Assembly (NCBI RefSeq): GCF_900103535.1
Contig: NZ_FNHQ01000009.1
Location: 37,730 to 101,729, forward strand
Direction of reading: 5' to 3'
Origin: Megasphaera paucivorans
GTDB taxonomy: Bacteria; Bacillota; Negativicutes; Veillonellales; Megasphaeraceae
Length of the DNA: 64,000 bases
Shown here piece after piece: positions 25,164-34,619 of the stretch. The notes below the pieces were generated by a model that saw only the letters and a program-made list of their open reading frames with translations, was not told the origin of the DNA and made no database searches. The position numbers and the translations under genes were made by a program. Every line of letters begins with the position of its first letter. The stretch's first letter is position 1.

Positions 25164-26675
25164 ATGAAAAATTATGATGTCATCATCATCGGCACAGGGG
25201 CTGCCAACATCGTCGCTGATGCTGCCGCCCGCCAAGGCTTAAAAATCGCAATCATTGAAAGAGGACGCTTCGGCGGTACCTGTCTCAACCGCGGCTGCAT
25301 TCCCACAAAAATCATGGTAACAGCGGCTAATTATATACGAGAATTTCGCGAAGCTTCGCAAATCGGCGTTCTTTCTGAGCATGTCCGTATGGACTGGCAG
25401 GTTGTTTCCAAACGTTTATGGAAAAAGGTAGACGAAAGTCATGCCGTCAAAGAGTATTATGCAGCTATGCCTACCATCGATATTTATGAAGGAACGGCTT
25501 CTTTTATTGATAAAAAGTCTCTCCATATTGAAATGAATGATGGTTCAGCAGCTGAAATCAGCGGCAGCAAAATCATTCTCGGCATTGGTGCCCGCACCAA
25601 CGTACCGGCTCTTCCCGGCTTAGAGGAAACAGGTTACATTACATCCGAATCCTTATTCGGCACCAACTATCCACCGCAGCCTTATAAAAGCCTTATCATC
25701 GTAGGGGGCGGCCCTATCGGCTGTGAATTTGCTCATGTATTTGATGCTGCCGGAACAAAAGTAACTATCGTGCAGCACAATGTCCGCCTGTTGCCAAAAG
25801 AAGATGAATCTATATCGCAATATGTCCTGGATGCTTTTCATCGTTATGGAATTCAAGTCTTTCTCAATCAAGATACGGTGTCTGTACATATGGAAAAAGA
25901 TAAAAAAGTTCTCTCCTTCCGCAATCGTACTACCGGAGAAGAACAAGAAGTATCGGCTCAGGAAATTCTTATTGCTCCCGGCATTGTGCCTATGACCGAT
26001 CTGCTTCACCTGGAACATACGGATATCTCACTGGATAAGCGCGGATATATAAACACCAATGAATTCCTTGAAACGAGTGCCGAAGATATTTGGGCGCTTG
26101 GCGATGTAAACGGTCTGGCCCCCTTCCGTCACAAAGCCAATTACGAAGCAGAAATTATTGCGCACAATATTTTTTCGGGAAACGAACCGGATACCTGGCG
26201 CTGGGCTCAGTACGAAACAGTTCCGGCTGTAACCTATACCTACCCGGAAGCTGCTCACGTAGGACTGACGGAAAAACAGGCACGTAACGCAAATTATGAG
26301 ATCGACATTGCCATTAATCATTTTTCAGCTTCTGCCAAGGGATACGCTATGGGTTACGAACCAGGCGACTCCAATGATGGCTTCGTTAAGCTTGTGATCG
26401 ACAAAAAAACGAAAAACATATTAGGAGTTCACATCATCGGGCCGCAAGCCTCTATACTTCTCCAGCCTTTCATCAATCTTCTCAGCTGCGGACAGCTTAC
26501 TGTGGAAGTGTTACATGAAGAAATCGCTTCCCCTGCCGTGAAAATGCTGCGTCATAAAAAATTGACAAGAAATCTGGACCCTCATTCGGTTATAACGATG
26601 GGAGAATCGATGACGCCCCACCCTTCTCTTTCAGAAGTTACTATGTGGACGCGGTATTACTACGAAGGAAAATAA
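25164..26675 (+). CDS. FAD-dependent pyridine nucleotide-disulfide oxidoreductase (dihydrolipoamide dehydrogenase/mycothione reductase-like)
   Basis: 503 residues from the ATG at 25164; AAAGGAG lies inside an apparent six-codon extension upstream. FAD-binding IIGTGAANIVADAAARQGL at the N-terminus, the redox pair GGTCLNRGCIPTK (cysteines about 41 and 46), the NAD(P)H Rossmann motif IVGGGPIGCEFAHVFDAAG, and the C-terminal HPSLSEV with the active-site histidine mark a class I disulfide reductase. The overall pattern is nearest to mercuric/mycothione reductase-like members. No pyruvate dehydrogenase subunits are nearby, so a stand-alone redox role is likely; the substrate is unknown. It is a lone plus-strand gene with its own promoter and terminator. 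Confidence 0.85.
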   Translation: MKNYDVIIIGTGAANIVADAAARQGLKIAIIERGRFGGTCLNRGCIPTKIMVTAANYIREFREASQIGVLSEHVRMDWQVVSKRLWKKVDESHAVKEYYAAMPTIDIYEGTASFIDKKSLHIEMNDGSAAEISGSKIILGIGARTNVPALPGLEETGYITSESLFGTNYPPQPYKSLIIVGGGPIGCEFAHVFDAAGTKVTIVQHNVRLLPKEDESISQYVLDAFHRYGIQVFLNQDTVSVHMEKDKKVLSFRNRTTGEEQEVSAQEILIAPGIVPMTDLLHLEHTDISLDKRGYINTNEFLETSAEDIWALGDVNGLAPFRHKANYEAEIIAHNIFSGNEPDTWRWAQYETVPAVTYTYPEAAHVGLTEKQARNANYEIDIAINHFSASAKGYAMGYEPGDSNDGFVKLVIDKKTKNILGVHIIGPQASILLQPFINLLSCGQLTVEVLHEEIASPAVKMLRHKKLTRNLDPHSVITMGESMTPHPSLSEVTMWTRYYYEGK

Positions 26676-26681
26676 CAGCAT

Positions 26682-26713
26682 AAAAAACAGGCCTGTAATA
26701 CGGCCTGTTTTTT
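26682..26713. terminator. Bidirectional intrinsic terminator
   Basis: AAAAAACAGGCC and GGCCTGTTTTTT are perfect 12-bp arms around TGTAATAC. It serves the plus-strand oxidoreductase and the convergent minus-strand phosphatase gene. Confidence 0.9.
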
Positions 26714-26723
26714 ATGCTGCAGA

Positions 26724-27608
26724 TTAATTTATCGTTGTTTTTTTAAGCAGAATAGAACGGTTCACCTGTTCCCGTTCCTGCGGTGTCAGAGAAAAATACC
26801 CTTTAGCCATAGCGCCGACCCAGCTGCCGTAAGCCGGATTGGGAAATACGATATATTTTATGCCAAAATCAGCCTGATGTTCATCAATAATCCTATTGCG
26901 CTGCACCATCGATGTACCATCGGTATGCAACGGCAAATCACCGGCATTATCTCCCATATAGACAATCACATCATATTTAGCCGCTACCGAATCAAACCGT
27001 GGTTGTTTATCTGTTGTATTCGTCATTAACAACAAATGCTCTTTATCTACCGATGGAAAATTCAATTCTTTCAAATTTTTCACAGTTGCCGCATAATTGA
27101 TATGGGCAAATCGATTCGATACATAAAAAATAGAAACGCCCTTCCGATGTACTTCATTAAGAAAGTTTGCCGCTCCCGGCATAGCGCCGGAACGCGCCTC
27201 ATGAATCCAATCCCGCCACCAGGCGCTGGTATACAAACCATTTCCTGCCGAAGCACTTTCACTCATGCCGCCGATATTATCCACCACGGTTTCATCACAA
27301 TCAAGGACAATCGCTAACGGTTTTCCTTTGCGGCTGGGATCGGCCAATGCCGTATCAACCTGTGCCATAGCTGTATTATAGCCTTGATAGCAAAGCGCTC
27401 TGTACTCCGCTGCCGAACGCATCCAAAGAAGACTCATCATTTCTTCTTTGGCAATCTCCTGCTGTGTTGCCTGTATTTCTGTTCGTTGACTCCCTTTGAC
27501 CGATTCCGGAGATGCCGCCGGGGCTGCCAGAACAGTACCGGAAACACTCATGATAAAACAAGCCGCCGCAACCACTGTCATTTTTTTACTATAAAACATA
27601 TTGTTCAC
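26724..27608 (-). CDS. Exported HAD-superfamily acid phosphatase, e(P4)/5'-nucleotidase family
   Basis: 294 residues. A signal peptide (VVAAACFIMSVSGTVLAAPA, cleavage near residue 29) has an AxA-type site and no lipobox cysteine, unlike the Haemophilus e(P4) lipoprotein, so the enzyme should be periplasmic and soluble. The catalytic HAD motif VLDCDETVVDN is at about 98-108; the W-rich TSAWWRDWIHEA segment, VSNRFA and MGDNAGDLP follow the class C/e(P4) pattern. It probably removes phosphate from nucleotides or other monoesters outside the inner membrane. It stands between two terminators and has an independent transcript. Confidence 0.85.
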   Translation of the reverse strand: MNNMFYSKKMTVVAAACFIMSVSGTVLAAPAASPESVKGSQRTEIQATQQEIAKEEMMSLLWMRSAAEYRALCYQGYNTAMAQVDTALADPSRKGKPLAIVLDCDETVVDNIGGMSESASAGNGLYTSAWWRDWIHEARSGAMPGAANFLNEVHRKGVSIFYVSNRFAHINYAATVKNLKELNFPSVDKEHLLLMTNTTDKQPRFDSVAAKYDVIVYMGDNAGDLPLHTDGTSMVQRNRIIDEHQADFGIKYIVFPNPAYGSWVGAMAKGYFSLTPQEREQVNRSILLKKTTIN

Positions 27609-27621
27609 TTCCTATTAAAAT

Positions 27622-27649
27622 AATAAAGGAACATATTTTTTCCTTTATT
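27622..27649 (-). terminator. Intrinsic terminator overlapping the fumC stop codon
   Basis: AATAAAGGAA and TTCCTTTATT are perfect 10-bp arms with an 8-base loop. The 3' arm on the plus strand overlaps the fumC stop at 27645-27647. The minus strand continues with A/T-rich sequence (TATTTTAATAG). Confidence 0.6.
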
Positions 27650-29042
27650 GATTGTCTTTTTTAATGCCTGCCAATTGTGATGGATTCATATGTGTATCAA
27701 ATTCCGCTTGTGTAACCCAGCCGGTGGCAACTGCCGATTCACGCAGTGTCAATCCTTCTTTTGCTGCTTTTTTTGCAATAGAGCAGGCTTTATCATATCC
27801 GACAAGCGGAACGAGTCCCGTAACTAATATCAACGATTGATGCAGATTATAATCAATTTTTTTATAATTCGGTTGTATTCCCTTTACACAATGATCGTTA
27901 AAAGAATGCATGCAGTCACTTAAAAGCCGAATCGATTGGATCATATTATAGGCTATAACCGGCATAAATACATTAAGCTGGAAATTCCCTTGACTGGCAG
28001 CAATTCCCATAGCCGCATCATTTCCCATTACCTGGACCGCTGCCATCGTCACAGCTTCACACTGTGTCGGATTGACTTTGGACGGCATAATAGAACTTCC
28101 CGGTTCATTTTCAGGAATTGTGAGTTCCCCAATGCCGCAGCGCGGACCACTGGCCAGCCATCGGATATCATTGGCAATTTTCATTAGATCTGCTGCTAAC
28201 GCTTTAAGCATCCCATGTACCACAACAAGTTCATCTTTGCTCGTAAGAGAATGAAATTTATTAGGTGCCGTGTGAAACTCTTCTCCTGTAAGACAACTGA
28301 TTTGTTCCGCTACTTTGCAGTCGAACCCTTCCGGACAATTAATGCCCGTCCCGACAGCCGTTCCTCCCATACCTAGATCACGCAGGAAATCAATTCCCAA
28401 TGTAATCATTTCCTTATTTCTTGAAATCATGCGGGCCCAGCCGGAAATTTCTTGTCCCAATGTCAGCGGAGTTGCATCTTGCAGATGTGTGCGGCCTATT
28501 TTTACAATATCTTTGTATTCTACCGATTTAGCCTGCAATGTTGCATACAGTTCTTCCATCGCAGGAAACAGTTGTTGTTTGACCAGCAATACACCGGCTA
28601 CATGAAGCGCTGTAGGAAAAATATCATTGGAACTTTGGGAATGATTAACATGGTCATTGGGATGAATTTTAATTTCTTTTCCTTCCGACTGCAGCAGCTG
28701 CATCGCACGATGTGCTACTACTTCATTTACATTCATATTAAATTGTGTTCCACTGCCTGTCATCCATACGGAAAGCGGAAAATTATCATCTAATTTATGC
28801 CGCAGTACTTCATCACAAGCAGCAATAATGGCATTCGCCCGATCCGCATCAATCTCTCCTAATGCTTCATTAACCATAGCTGCTGCTTTTTTTAAATAGC
28901 CGAAAACACCTACCATTTCCAATGGTATTTTTTCCGTACCAATACGAAAGTTTTCAAAACTGCGCTGTGTCTGCGCTCCCCACAATTTATCCGACGGTAC
29001 TTTAATTTCACCCATTGAATCTTTTTCGATCCGATATTCCAT
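27645..29042 (-). CDS. fumC: Fumarate hydratase, class II
   Basis: 465 residues. It catalyses fumarate plus water to malate. The family signatures are clear: LWGAQTQRSFENF, GSGTQFNMNVNEV (residues about 103-115), HPNDHVNHSQSSND, the GRTHLQDATPLTLGQE segment and the catalytic loop GSSIMPSKVNPTQCE (about 320-334). It is the iron-sulfur-free, oxygen-stable type. It stands as a single gene between two terminators, with GGAGGG upstream of its ATG. In an anaerobe it may work in the reductive branch toward succinate or propionate (inferred). Confidence 0.97.
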   Translation of the reverse strand: MEYRIEKDSMGEIKVPSDKLWGAQTQRSFENFRIGTEKIPLEMVGVFGYLKKAAAMVNEALGEIDADRANAIIAACDEVLRHKLDDNFPLSVWMTGSGTQFNMNVNEVVAHRAMQLLQSEGKEIKIHPNDHVNHSQSSNDIFPTALHVAGVLLVKQQLFPAMEELYATLQAKSVEYKDIVKIGRTHLQDATPLTLGQEISGWARMISRNKEMITLGIDFLRDLGMGGTAVGTGINCPEGFDCKVAEQISCLTGEEFHTAPNKFHSLTSKDELVVVHGMLKALAADLMKIANDIRWLASGPRCGIGELTIPENEPGSSIMPSKVNPTQCEAVTMAAVQVMGNDAAMGIAASQGNFQLNVFMPVIAYNMIQSIRLLSDCMHSFNDHCVKGIQPNYKKIDYNLHQSLILVTGLVPLVGYDKACSIAKKAAKEGLTLRESAVATGWVTQAEFDTHMNPSQLAGIKKDNQ

Positions 29043-29061
29043 GCATATCCCTCCTGTAATA

Positions 29062-29092
29062 AAAGCTGCCTCATATAATAAAAGGCAGCTTT
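29062..29092 (-). terminator. Intrinsic terminator of the purine operon
   Basis: AAAGCTGCCT and AGGCAGCTTT form a perfect 10-bp stem with an 11-base loop, followed on the minus strand by TTTTATTAC. It lies 19 bases beyond the purD stop. Confidence 0.85.
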
Positions 29093-29110
29093 CATAGCTT
29101 ATGATCGTAT

Positions 29111-30385
29111 TTACTTTAAGTGCCGCAGCCCTTTAGCCCCTATATCTTTTCTATATTGCATACCGGGAAAAGAAATATGTTCCACATTTTCATACGCTTT
29201 CCGAATAGCCATTGGCAAGGTTTCAGCTACTGCTGTTACCCCCAAAACACGACCACCATTTGTTTGAAATGCAGCATCCCGTTTTACTGTTCCGGAATGG
29301 AATACAACAACATTTTCTTTTTCTACATTTTCAAGACCGGAAATGATATCCCCTCTATGAGAAGAGGCTGGATATCCTTTGGATGCCATGATAACGCAGC
29401 AAGAAAATGCATTTTTCCATTTTACCATGGACGGTTCGAGTTTCCCCTTTGCGCAAGCATACATAATATCTGCTAAATCACTATCCAGCAGCGGCAATAC
29501 AGCCTGCGTTTCCGGATCACCAAAACGACAGTTGAATTCAACAACCTTAGGCCCTTCTGCCGTCATCATAAGGCCGGCATATAAGCACCCCTTATACGTA
29601 ATACCTTCCTGCGCCAATCCCTGTACCACGGGATTCAGGATTTTTTGCTCCACTTCTTTTTGCAATTCCGGTGTCAATACCGGTGCCGGAGCATATGCTC
29701 CCATGCCACCCGTATTAGGCCCCTTGTCCTTATCAAAAATACGTTTATGGTCTTGTGCGGCAATCATAGGTACGATCGTTTTTCCGTCAACAAAGGCAAG
29801 AAGACTGGCTTCCTCACCTACCATGCATTCTTCAATAACAATTTTTCCGCCGGCTTCGCCAAAAACTCTATCTTCCATAATCGCATTAACAGCATCCACT
29901 GCTTCTTTTACGGTTGATGCAACTACTACTCCTTTGCCGGCAGCCAGTCCATCGGCTTTAACAACAATCGGAGCACCTTGCCCGCGAATATATTCCTTAG
30001 CATCTTCGCCCTGTTCAAAAGAAGCATACGAGGCTGTCGGAACATGGTATTTTTTCATAAGATTTTTAGCAAATACCTTAGAACCTTCCAATTGGGCCGC
30101 ATCCTTATTAGGTCCGAACACAGCAATCCCCGCTTGTTCACAAATATCTGTCAATCCCTGCGTCAAAGGAACTTCAGGGCCCACCACCACCATATCAATA
30201 TGCTGCATTTTACAATAGTCTGTAATCCCATTCAAATCTGATATTTGAATAGGTACGCAAATAGCCATATCCTCCATGGCAGCACTGCCGGGAATAACAT
30301 ATAATTCTTCTACCTTAGGACTTTGTGCCAATTTCCATACCAGTGTATGTTCACGCCCCCCGCTGCCAATAACCGCTACCTTCAT
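29111..30385 (-). CDS. purD: Phosphoribosylamine-glycine ligase
   Basis: 424 residues from the ATG at 30385, after AAGGAGGTCTAAT; a longer open frame upstream overlaps purH and is not family-like. It is an ATP-grasp enzyme that joins glycine to phosphoribosylamine, step 2 of purine synthesis. Motifs: VIGSGGREHTLVWKL (N-domain), VVVGPEVPLTQGL, the ATP-grasp loop VKADGLAAGKGVVVA, GGMGAYAPAPV and EFNCRFGDPETQAVLPLL with metal ligands. It is the last gene of the operon, one base after the purH stop. Confidence 0.97.
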   Translation of the reverse strand: MKVAVIGSGGREHTLVWKLAQSPKVEELYVIPGSAAMEDMAICVPIQISDLNGITDYCKMQHIDMVVVGPEVPLTQGLTDICEQAGIAVFGPNKDAAQLEGSKVFAKNLMKKYHVPTASYASFEQGEDAKEYIRGQGAPIVVKADGLAAGKGVVVASTVKEAVDAVNAIMEDRVFGEAGGKIVIEECMVGEEASLLAFVDGKTIVPMIAAQDHKRIFDKDKGPNTGGMGAYAPAPVLTPELQKEVEQKILNPVVQGLAQEGITYKGCLYAGLMMTAEGPKVVEFNCRFGDPETQAVLPLLDSDLADIMYACAKGKLEPSMVKWKNAFSCCVIMASKGYPASSHRGDIISGLENVEKENVVVFHSGTVKRDAAFQTNGGRVLGVTAVAETLPMAIRKAYENVEHISFPGMQYRKDIGAKGLRHLK

Positions 30386-30386
30386 A

Positions 30387-30989
30387 TTAGACCTCCTTCT
30401 TGCCAATCTGCTTGGCAAGATATGCAGCGATTGCGGTGTCATAAACCGCCGTATGATGAAATGCTTCTTGTGCCAGTTCCAGCCGATATTCATCTGTAAA
30501 TTCTCCATCTTTTTTAAGGATGGCAATAATTTCATCATATTTTGCCGGATTCGTAACAATAGCTACATATTTATTATTTTTGGCTGAAGCACGAACCATG
30601 CAGGGGCCACCTATATCAATATTTTCAATCGCTTCAGGAAGCGTAACTCCTGGCTTAGCAATCGTCTGCTGAAAGGGATATAAATTGACAACAACAAGAT
30701 CAATACCAACAATGCCATGTTCCTTCATAGCCTGTACGTGGTCCGGATTATCACGGATTGCCAAAATACCGCCATGAATTTTAGGATGCAGCGTTTTAAC
30801 ACGGCCACCCATCATTTCCGGAAACCCCGTAACGTCCTGAACCGCCATAACTGGGATACCTGCTTCTTTAAGAGCATGCATGGTCCCCCCTGTAGAAATG
30901 ATTTCAATTCCCATATCGGTCAAAGCTTTGCCTAATGCAACAACTCCTGTTTTATCTGATACGCTTACAAGCGCGCGTTTTACCTTCAT
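30387..30989 (-). CDS. purH: IMP cyclohydrolase, PurH N-terminal domain only
   Basis: 200 residues. The MGS-like fold of IMP cyclohydrolase is complete: [71 protein letters not shown] and the [14 protein letters not shown] helix. It closes FAICAR to IMP, the last step of the pathway. Bifunctional PurH is normally about 510 residues with an AICAR transformylase domain. Here the frame ends cleanly after KKEV at a stop one base before purD, with no trace of the second domain. The transformylase must be encoded elsewhere or replaced (for example by a PurP-type enzyme). Confidence 0.9.
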   Translation of the reverse strand: MKVKRALVSVSDKTGVVALGKALTDMGIEIISTGGTMHALKEAGIPVMAVQDVTGFPEMMGGRVKTLHPKIHGGILAIRDNPDHVQAMKEHGIVGIDLVVVNLYPFQQTIAKPGVTLPEAIENIDIGGPCMVRASAKNNKYVAIVTNPAKYDEIIAILKKDGEFTDEYRLELAQEAFHHTAVYDTAIAAYLAKQIGKKEV

Positions 30990-31008
30990 TGCCCTATCTC
31001 TCCTTTAT

Positions 31009-31614
31009 CTATGCTCCACGTACTACCCGCCCGTTAATTTCGAGCTTGTCTTCACAAAACAGCGCTACGGCCTTCACAAAAGTAGGATGTTCCACTGTAA
31101 GTATACGCGCCGCCAATGTATCTTCCGTATCATCCTCCATAACAGGAACAACGGTCTGCGCAATGATGGGACCAGCATCCATATCCGCCTCTACAAAGTG
31201 CACCGTGCATCCTGCCACTTTCACCCCGGCTTCTACAGCTTGACGTTGTGCATGAAGTCCTTTGAAAGACGGAAGCAGTGCCGGATGAATATTAATAATG
31301 CGACTTTCATAATGAGAAATAAAACGTCCGCTCAAAAGACGCATAAAACCAGCCAGTGCTATCAAATCAGGCTGATACGGCTTTATTTGGTCTAGTATAA
31401 AATCTTCAAATTTCTCTTTAGATGAAAATTGTTTGCGATCGGCAATAATTGCAGGAATATTCCATTTTTCAGCTTTTTCCAACACAGGTGCATCAGGAAT
31501 GTCACTGACAAGAACAACAATTTCAGCATTAATTTTACCAGCTTTGATCGCATCATAAAGCGCTTCAGCATTTGACCCGCGGCCGGAAGCAAAAATAGCC
31601 ATACGCTTAGTCAT
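31009..31614 (-). CDS. purN: Phosphoribosylglycinamide formyltransferase
   Basis: 201 residues from the ATG at 31614, which follows GGGGAGG inside the purM end; a longer upstream frame has no site. It transfers formyl from 10-formyl-tetrahydrofolate to GAR. FASGRGSNAEALYDAI (substrate loop), ALAGFMRLL, the catalytic INIHPALLPSFKG with asparagine and histidine, GCTVHFV and DAGPIIAQ are present. It overlaps the purM stop by 8 bases. Folate dependence of this step and the missing PurH transformylase make the cell's formyl-transfer set worth examining. Confidence 0.96.
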   Translation of the reverse strand: MTKRMAIFASGRGSNAEALYDAIKAGKINAEIVVLVSDIPDAPVLEKAEKWNIPAIIADRKQFSSKEKFEDFILDQIKPYQPDLIALAGFMRLLSGRFISHYESRIINIHPALLPSFKGLHAQRQAVEAGVKVAGCTVHFVEADMDAGPIIAQTVVPVMEDDTEDTLAARILTVEHPTFVKAVALFCEDKLEINGRVVRGA

Positions 31615-32683
31615 CGAAAGCGCCTCCCCGCAAAGTAACCGGCACGTCGGATTCCACAACAGTGCCGATATAATACGCCTTTTCATTACGTTTTGCCAAA
31701 TCGGCCATTACCGCATCTGCCTCTTCCTTGGCAACCATCATGATCATGCCGATACCCATGTTAAAGGTGCGATACATTTCACGGTCATCAACACCGCCCC
31801 ACTTTTGAAGCAGTTCAAAAATAGGAAGCTGAGGCCAAGCGGTCACATCAATTTCCACCCCTAATTTTTTCCCCTTAGGGAAAACGCGGGGAATATTTTC
31901 ATAAAAACCGCCGCCAGTAATATGCACCATACCTTTTACATCGAAATTGCGAATAATCGGCAAACACGGTTTCGGATATAACCGGGTAGGTGTAAGCAGG
32001 CATTCTCCAAGAGACATATGAAGTTCCTCCATATATTCCTGCAAATCTAATTTTTGGCGTTCAAAAACAATTTTACGAACCAGGGAGAATCCATTGGAAT
32101 GAATACCCGTCGAAGGAAGTCCGATAAGAACATCACCTGCTGTCAGCTTTTCACCGGTAATAAGTTTGCTGCGATCGACAATACCGACGCCAAACCCAGC
32201 TAAATCATAGTCATCTTTGGCATAAAAGCCAGCCATTTCAGCAGTTTCACCGCCCAAAAGTGCACAGCCCGATTCCTCACATGCATGTGCAACTCCCTTG
32301 ACAATAGTCGCTACCTGAATAGGATCAAGCTTACCGACAGCAATGTAGTCAAGAAAGAATAGAGGTTCCGCACCTTGTACAAGCACGTCGTTAATAGACA
32401 TGGCTACACAGTCCTGTCCTACCGTATCATGCTTATTCATCATAATGGCCAGACGAAGCTTAGTTCCTACACCATCTGTGCCGCTTACGAGAATAGGATG
32501 CTGCAGTCCGGATTCGCATAGAGAAAAAAGTCCACCAAATCCACCAAGATCACCCAGAACCTCCGGGCGATATGTTGCTTTTACTGAGTCCTTCATCAAT
32601 TCTACAGCCTTATTTCCGGCATCAATATCTACACCAGCATCAGCATAGGTCAAACCTTTATCATTTGTTGACTTCGAGAGCAT
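31607..32683 (-). CDS. purM: Phosphoribosylformylglycinamidine cyclo-ligase (AIR synthetase)
   Basis: 358 residues from the ATG at 32683, preceded by AAGGAG. The open frame extends upstream into purF without family resemblance. It closes FGAM to AIR with ATP. YADAGVDIDAGNKAVELM, GTDGVGTKLRLA, the MSINDVLVQGAEPLFFLDY segment, LLGGETAEM and ITGGGFYENIPR are typical. It overlaps purF by 23 bases and purN by 8, consistent with tight coupling. No purL or purQ lies in this operon. Confidence 0.97.
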   Translation of the reverse strand: MLSKSTNDKGLTYADAGVDIDAGNKAVELMKDSVKATYRPEVLGDLGGFGGLFSLCESGLQHPILVSGTDGVGTKLRLAIMMNKHDTVGQDCVAMSINDVLVQGAEPLFFLDYIAVGKLDPIQVATIVKGVAHACEESGCALLGGETAEMAGFYAKDDYDLAGFGVGIVDRSKLITGEKLTAGDVLIGLPSTGIHSNGFSLVRKIVFERQKLDLQEYMEELHMSLGECLLTPTRLYPKPCLPIIRNFDVKGMVHITGGGFYENIPRVFPKGKKLGVEIDVTAWPQLPIFELLQKWGGVDDREMYRTFNMGIGMIMMVAKEEADAVMADLAKRNEKAYYIGTVVESDVPVTLRGGAFDD

Positions 32684-34088
32684 ATTTTTCTCCTTTCTCG
32701 TTCGCCGCCGGAATATCCGTCGGATAGTCATTATTAAAGCAAGCCAGACACATATCCTCCCGCGGAATATTAGGAATTGCGCGGCAAAGCCCATCTATAG
32801 AAATAAAATGGAGTTGGTCAACACCTATAAACTTACGTATTTCTTCCACACTAAGTGTCGCCGCAATAAGTTCTTTGCGTACCGATGTATCGATGCCATA
32901 GAAACAGGGATACATGATAGGCGGTGCAGATACGCACATATTTACTTCTTTCGCCCCTGCTTCACGCAGCAATTTACAGATAATGCCGCTGGTCGTACCG
33001 CGAACAATAGAATCATCCACCATTACGATGCGTTTTCCCTTTACAACCGATTTAACGACATTTAATTTCATCCGTACCGCGAGTTCCCGCTGCTTTTGAT
33101 TCGGTTTTATAAAGGTACGCCCCATATATCGATTTTTGATAAGTCCGTGATTAAAAGGAATGCCCGATTCCATGGCATATCCAATGGCTGCTGTATTTCC
33201 GCTGTCCGGAACAGAAATGACAAGATCCGCATCATACTGTGTTTCTTTAGCCATTTCACGTCCCATAGCAAGACGTGCTTGATATACATCTTGTCCATCA
33301 ATAACACTGTCGGGACGAGCAAAGTAAATGTATTCAAAAGAACAAATTTGTTTGCGATCCGCTTTGGCAAAAAACGTAGAGGTAATACCACTTTCTGTAA
33401 TGGATACCATTTCTCCCGGCTGCACATCCCGTACAAAAGAAGCACCAATGGCATCAAGACCACAAGTTTCCGACGAAAGCACCCAGCCTCCGTTAGTTGT
33501 CCGGCCTATGCAGAGTGGACGGAATCCATAAGGGTCACGAACGCCAAATAATTTATCCTTTGTCATAATAACAAGTGCATATGCACCTTGAATACGGTTC
33601 ATACTTTCCATGATTTGTTCTTCTACTGTATCCTTACGGCTGCGGCTAATCAAATTAACAATAATTTCACTATCCATTGTCGTTTGAAAAGTAGCGCCCC
33701 CATCATCTAATTCCGTACGCAAGGTACGCGTATTCGTCAAATTTCCATTATGCGCCAGCGCAACTTGCCCCTTAGAGGTATAGACCGTGAGCGGCTGGAT
33801 ATTTGCCGGATTATTAGATCCCGTTGTCGAATAGCGGACATGTCCGATACCGATATGTCCTTCAACCTCGGGTACTCCATCAGCAAAAATATTACTTACC
33901 AATCCCATACCGCGAAATGTTTTGATGCCGTCATCCGTGGAAACAGCAATACCACCGCTTTCCTGTCCGCGATGCTGTAAAGCAAATAAACCCCAGTATA
34001 CATACCGAGGAATATCCATGCTTTTATCTAAAATCCCCAATACACCACATTCTTCATGCCGTTTGTCCCAAATCGGATCGTATAACAT
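32661..34088 (-). CDS. purF: Amidophosphoribosyltransferase
   Basis: 475 residues. It starts purine synthesis by making phosphoribosylamine from PRPP and glutamine. The catalytic cysteine is C14 after a 13-residue propeptide ending HEE (ECGVLGI), as in the iron-sulfur type from Bacillus. HNGNLTNTRTL and DSEIIVNLI belong to the glutaminase domain; VMVDDSIVRGTTS (here IVMVDDSIVRGTTSG) is the PRPP loop. Cysteines in MYPCFYGID and DMCLACFNNDYPTD could hold the 4Fe-4S cluster. The gene follows purE by 15 bases. Confidence 0.97.
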   Translation of the reverse strand: MLYDPIWDKRHEECGVLGILDKSMDIPRYVYWGLFALQHRGQESGGIAVSTDDGIKTFRGMGLVSNIFADGVPEVEGHIGIGHVRYSTTGSNNPANIQPLTVYTSKGQVALAHNGNLTNTRTLRTELDDGGATFQTTMDSEIIVNLISRSRKDTVEEQIMESMNRIQGAYALVIMTKDKLFGVRDPYGFRPLCIGRTTNGGWVLSSETCGLDAIGASFVRDVQPGEMVSITESGITSTFFAKADRKQICSFEYIYFARPDSVIDGQDVYQARLAMGREMAKETQYDADLVISVPDSGNTAAIGYAMESGIPFNHGLIKNRYMGRTFIKPNQKQRELAVRMKLNVVKSVVKGKRIVMVDDSIVRGTTSGIICKLLREAGAKEVNMCVSAPPIMYPCFYGIDTSVRKELIAATLSVEEIRKFIGVDQLHFISIDGLCRAIPNIPREDMCLACFNNDYPTDIPAANEKGEKYALEVNK

Positions 34089-34103
34089 GTGCCCCTCCTG
34101 TTA

Positions 34104-34598
34104 TTAATTATTTTCTAAAGATTCTTGTAATTTTTTATTTTTAGCAATAACCTGTGCCGCCATATCTTCACGATATGTCTTATATTTTGCAGCTAAGGCC
34201 GGATCATTGGCAGCTCCAATCTGAATAGCGAATAATGCTGCGTTTTTTGCACCGTTAATAGCCATAGTAGCCACAGGCATACCAGATGGCATTTGCACAA
34301 TAGCCAGCAATGCGTCCATTCCTTTCAAGCTCGTTGCATCAATAGGTACTCCAATAACAGGTAAGGTCGTAAAACTGGCAATTACTCCCGGCAAATGCGC
34401 AGCAGCACCTGCTCCGGCTATAATACAGCTGAGCCCGCGGTCTCTTGCATCTGCTGCAAAGTCTTTAACTACCGCCGGTGTACGATGCGCCGAAGCTAAC
34501 AGTACTTCACATGCAACATCAAATTCCTTGAATACATCCAAGGCTTTTTTCATAATAGGAAAATCTGAATCGCTTCCCATAACCAATCCGACTTTCAA
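34104..34598 (-). CDS. purE: N5-carboxyaminoimidazole ribonucleotide mutase (class I PurE)
   Basis: 164 residues. Motifs: GLVMGSDSDFPIMKKA, SAHRTP, IIAGAGAAAHLPGVIA and GVPIDATSLKGMDALLAIVQ with the MPSGMPVATMAI loop. It moves the carboxyl group on carboxyaminoimidazole ribonucleotide. The start is a TTG at 34598 after AAGGAGGG, a rare start codon for the first gene of the operon. Directly upstream lies an intrinsic terminator inside a leader of about 170 bases, so expression of the whole operon may be set by attenuation. No purK is adjacent. Confidence 0.96.
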   Translation of the reverse strand: MKVGLVMGSDSDFPIMKKALDVFKEFDVACEVLLASAHRTPAVVKDFAADARDRGLSCIIAGAGAAAHLPGVIASFTTLPVIGVPIDATSLKGMDALLAIVQMPSGMPVATMAINGAKNAALFAIQIGAANDPALAAKYKTYREDMAAQVIAKNKKLQESLENN

Positions 34599-34619
34599 AA
34601 CAATCCCTCCTTAGAAAAT

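Noticed and set aside
32661..32794. Extended N-terminus of PurM
   Set aside because: The extra 37 codons overlap purF, lack a ribosome-binding site and do not resemble PurM, whereas the ATG at 32683 follows AAGGAG.
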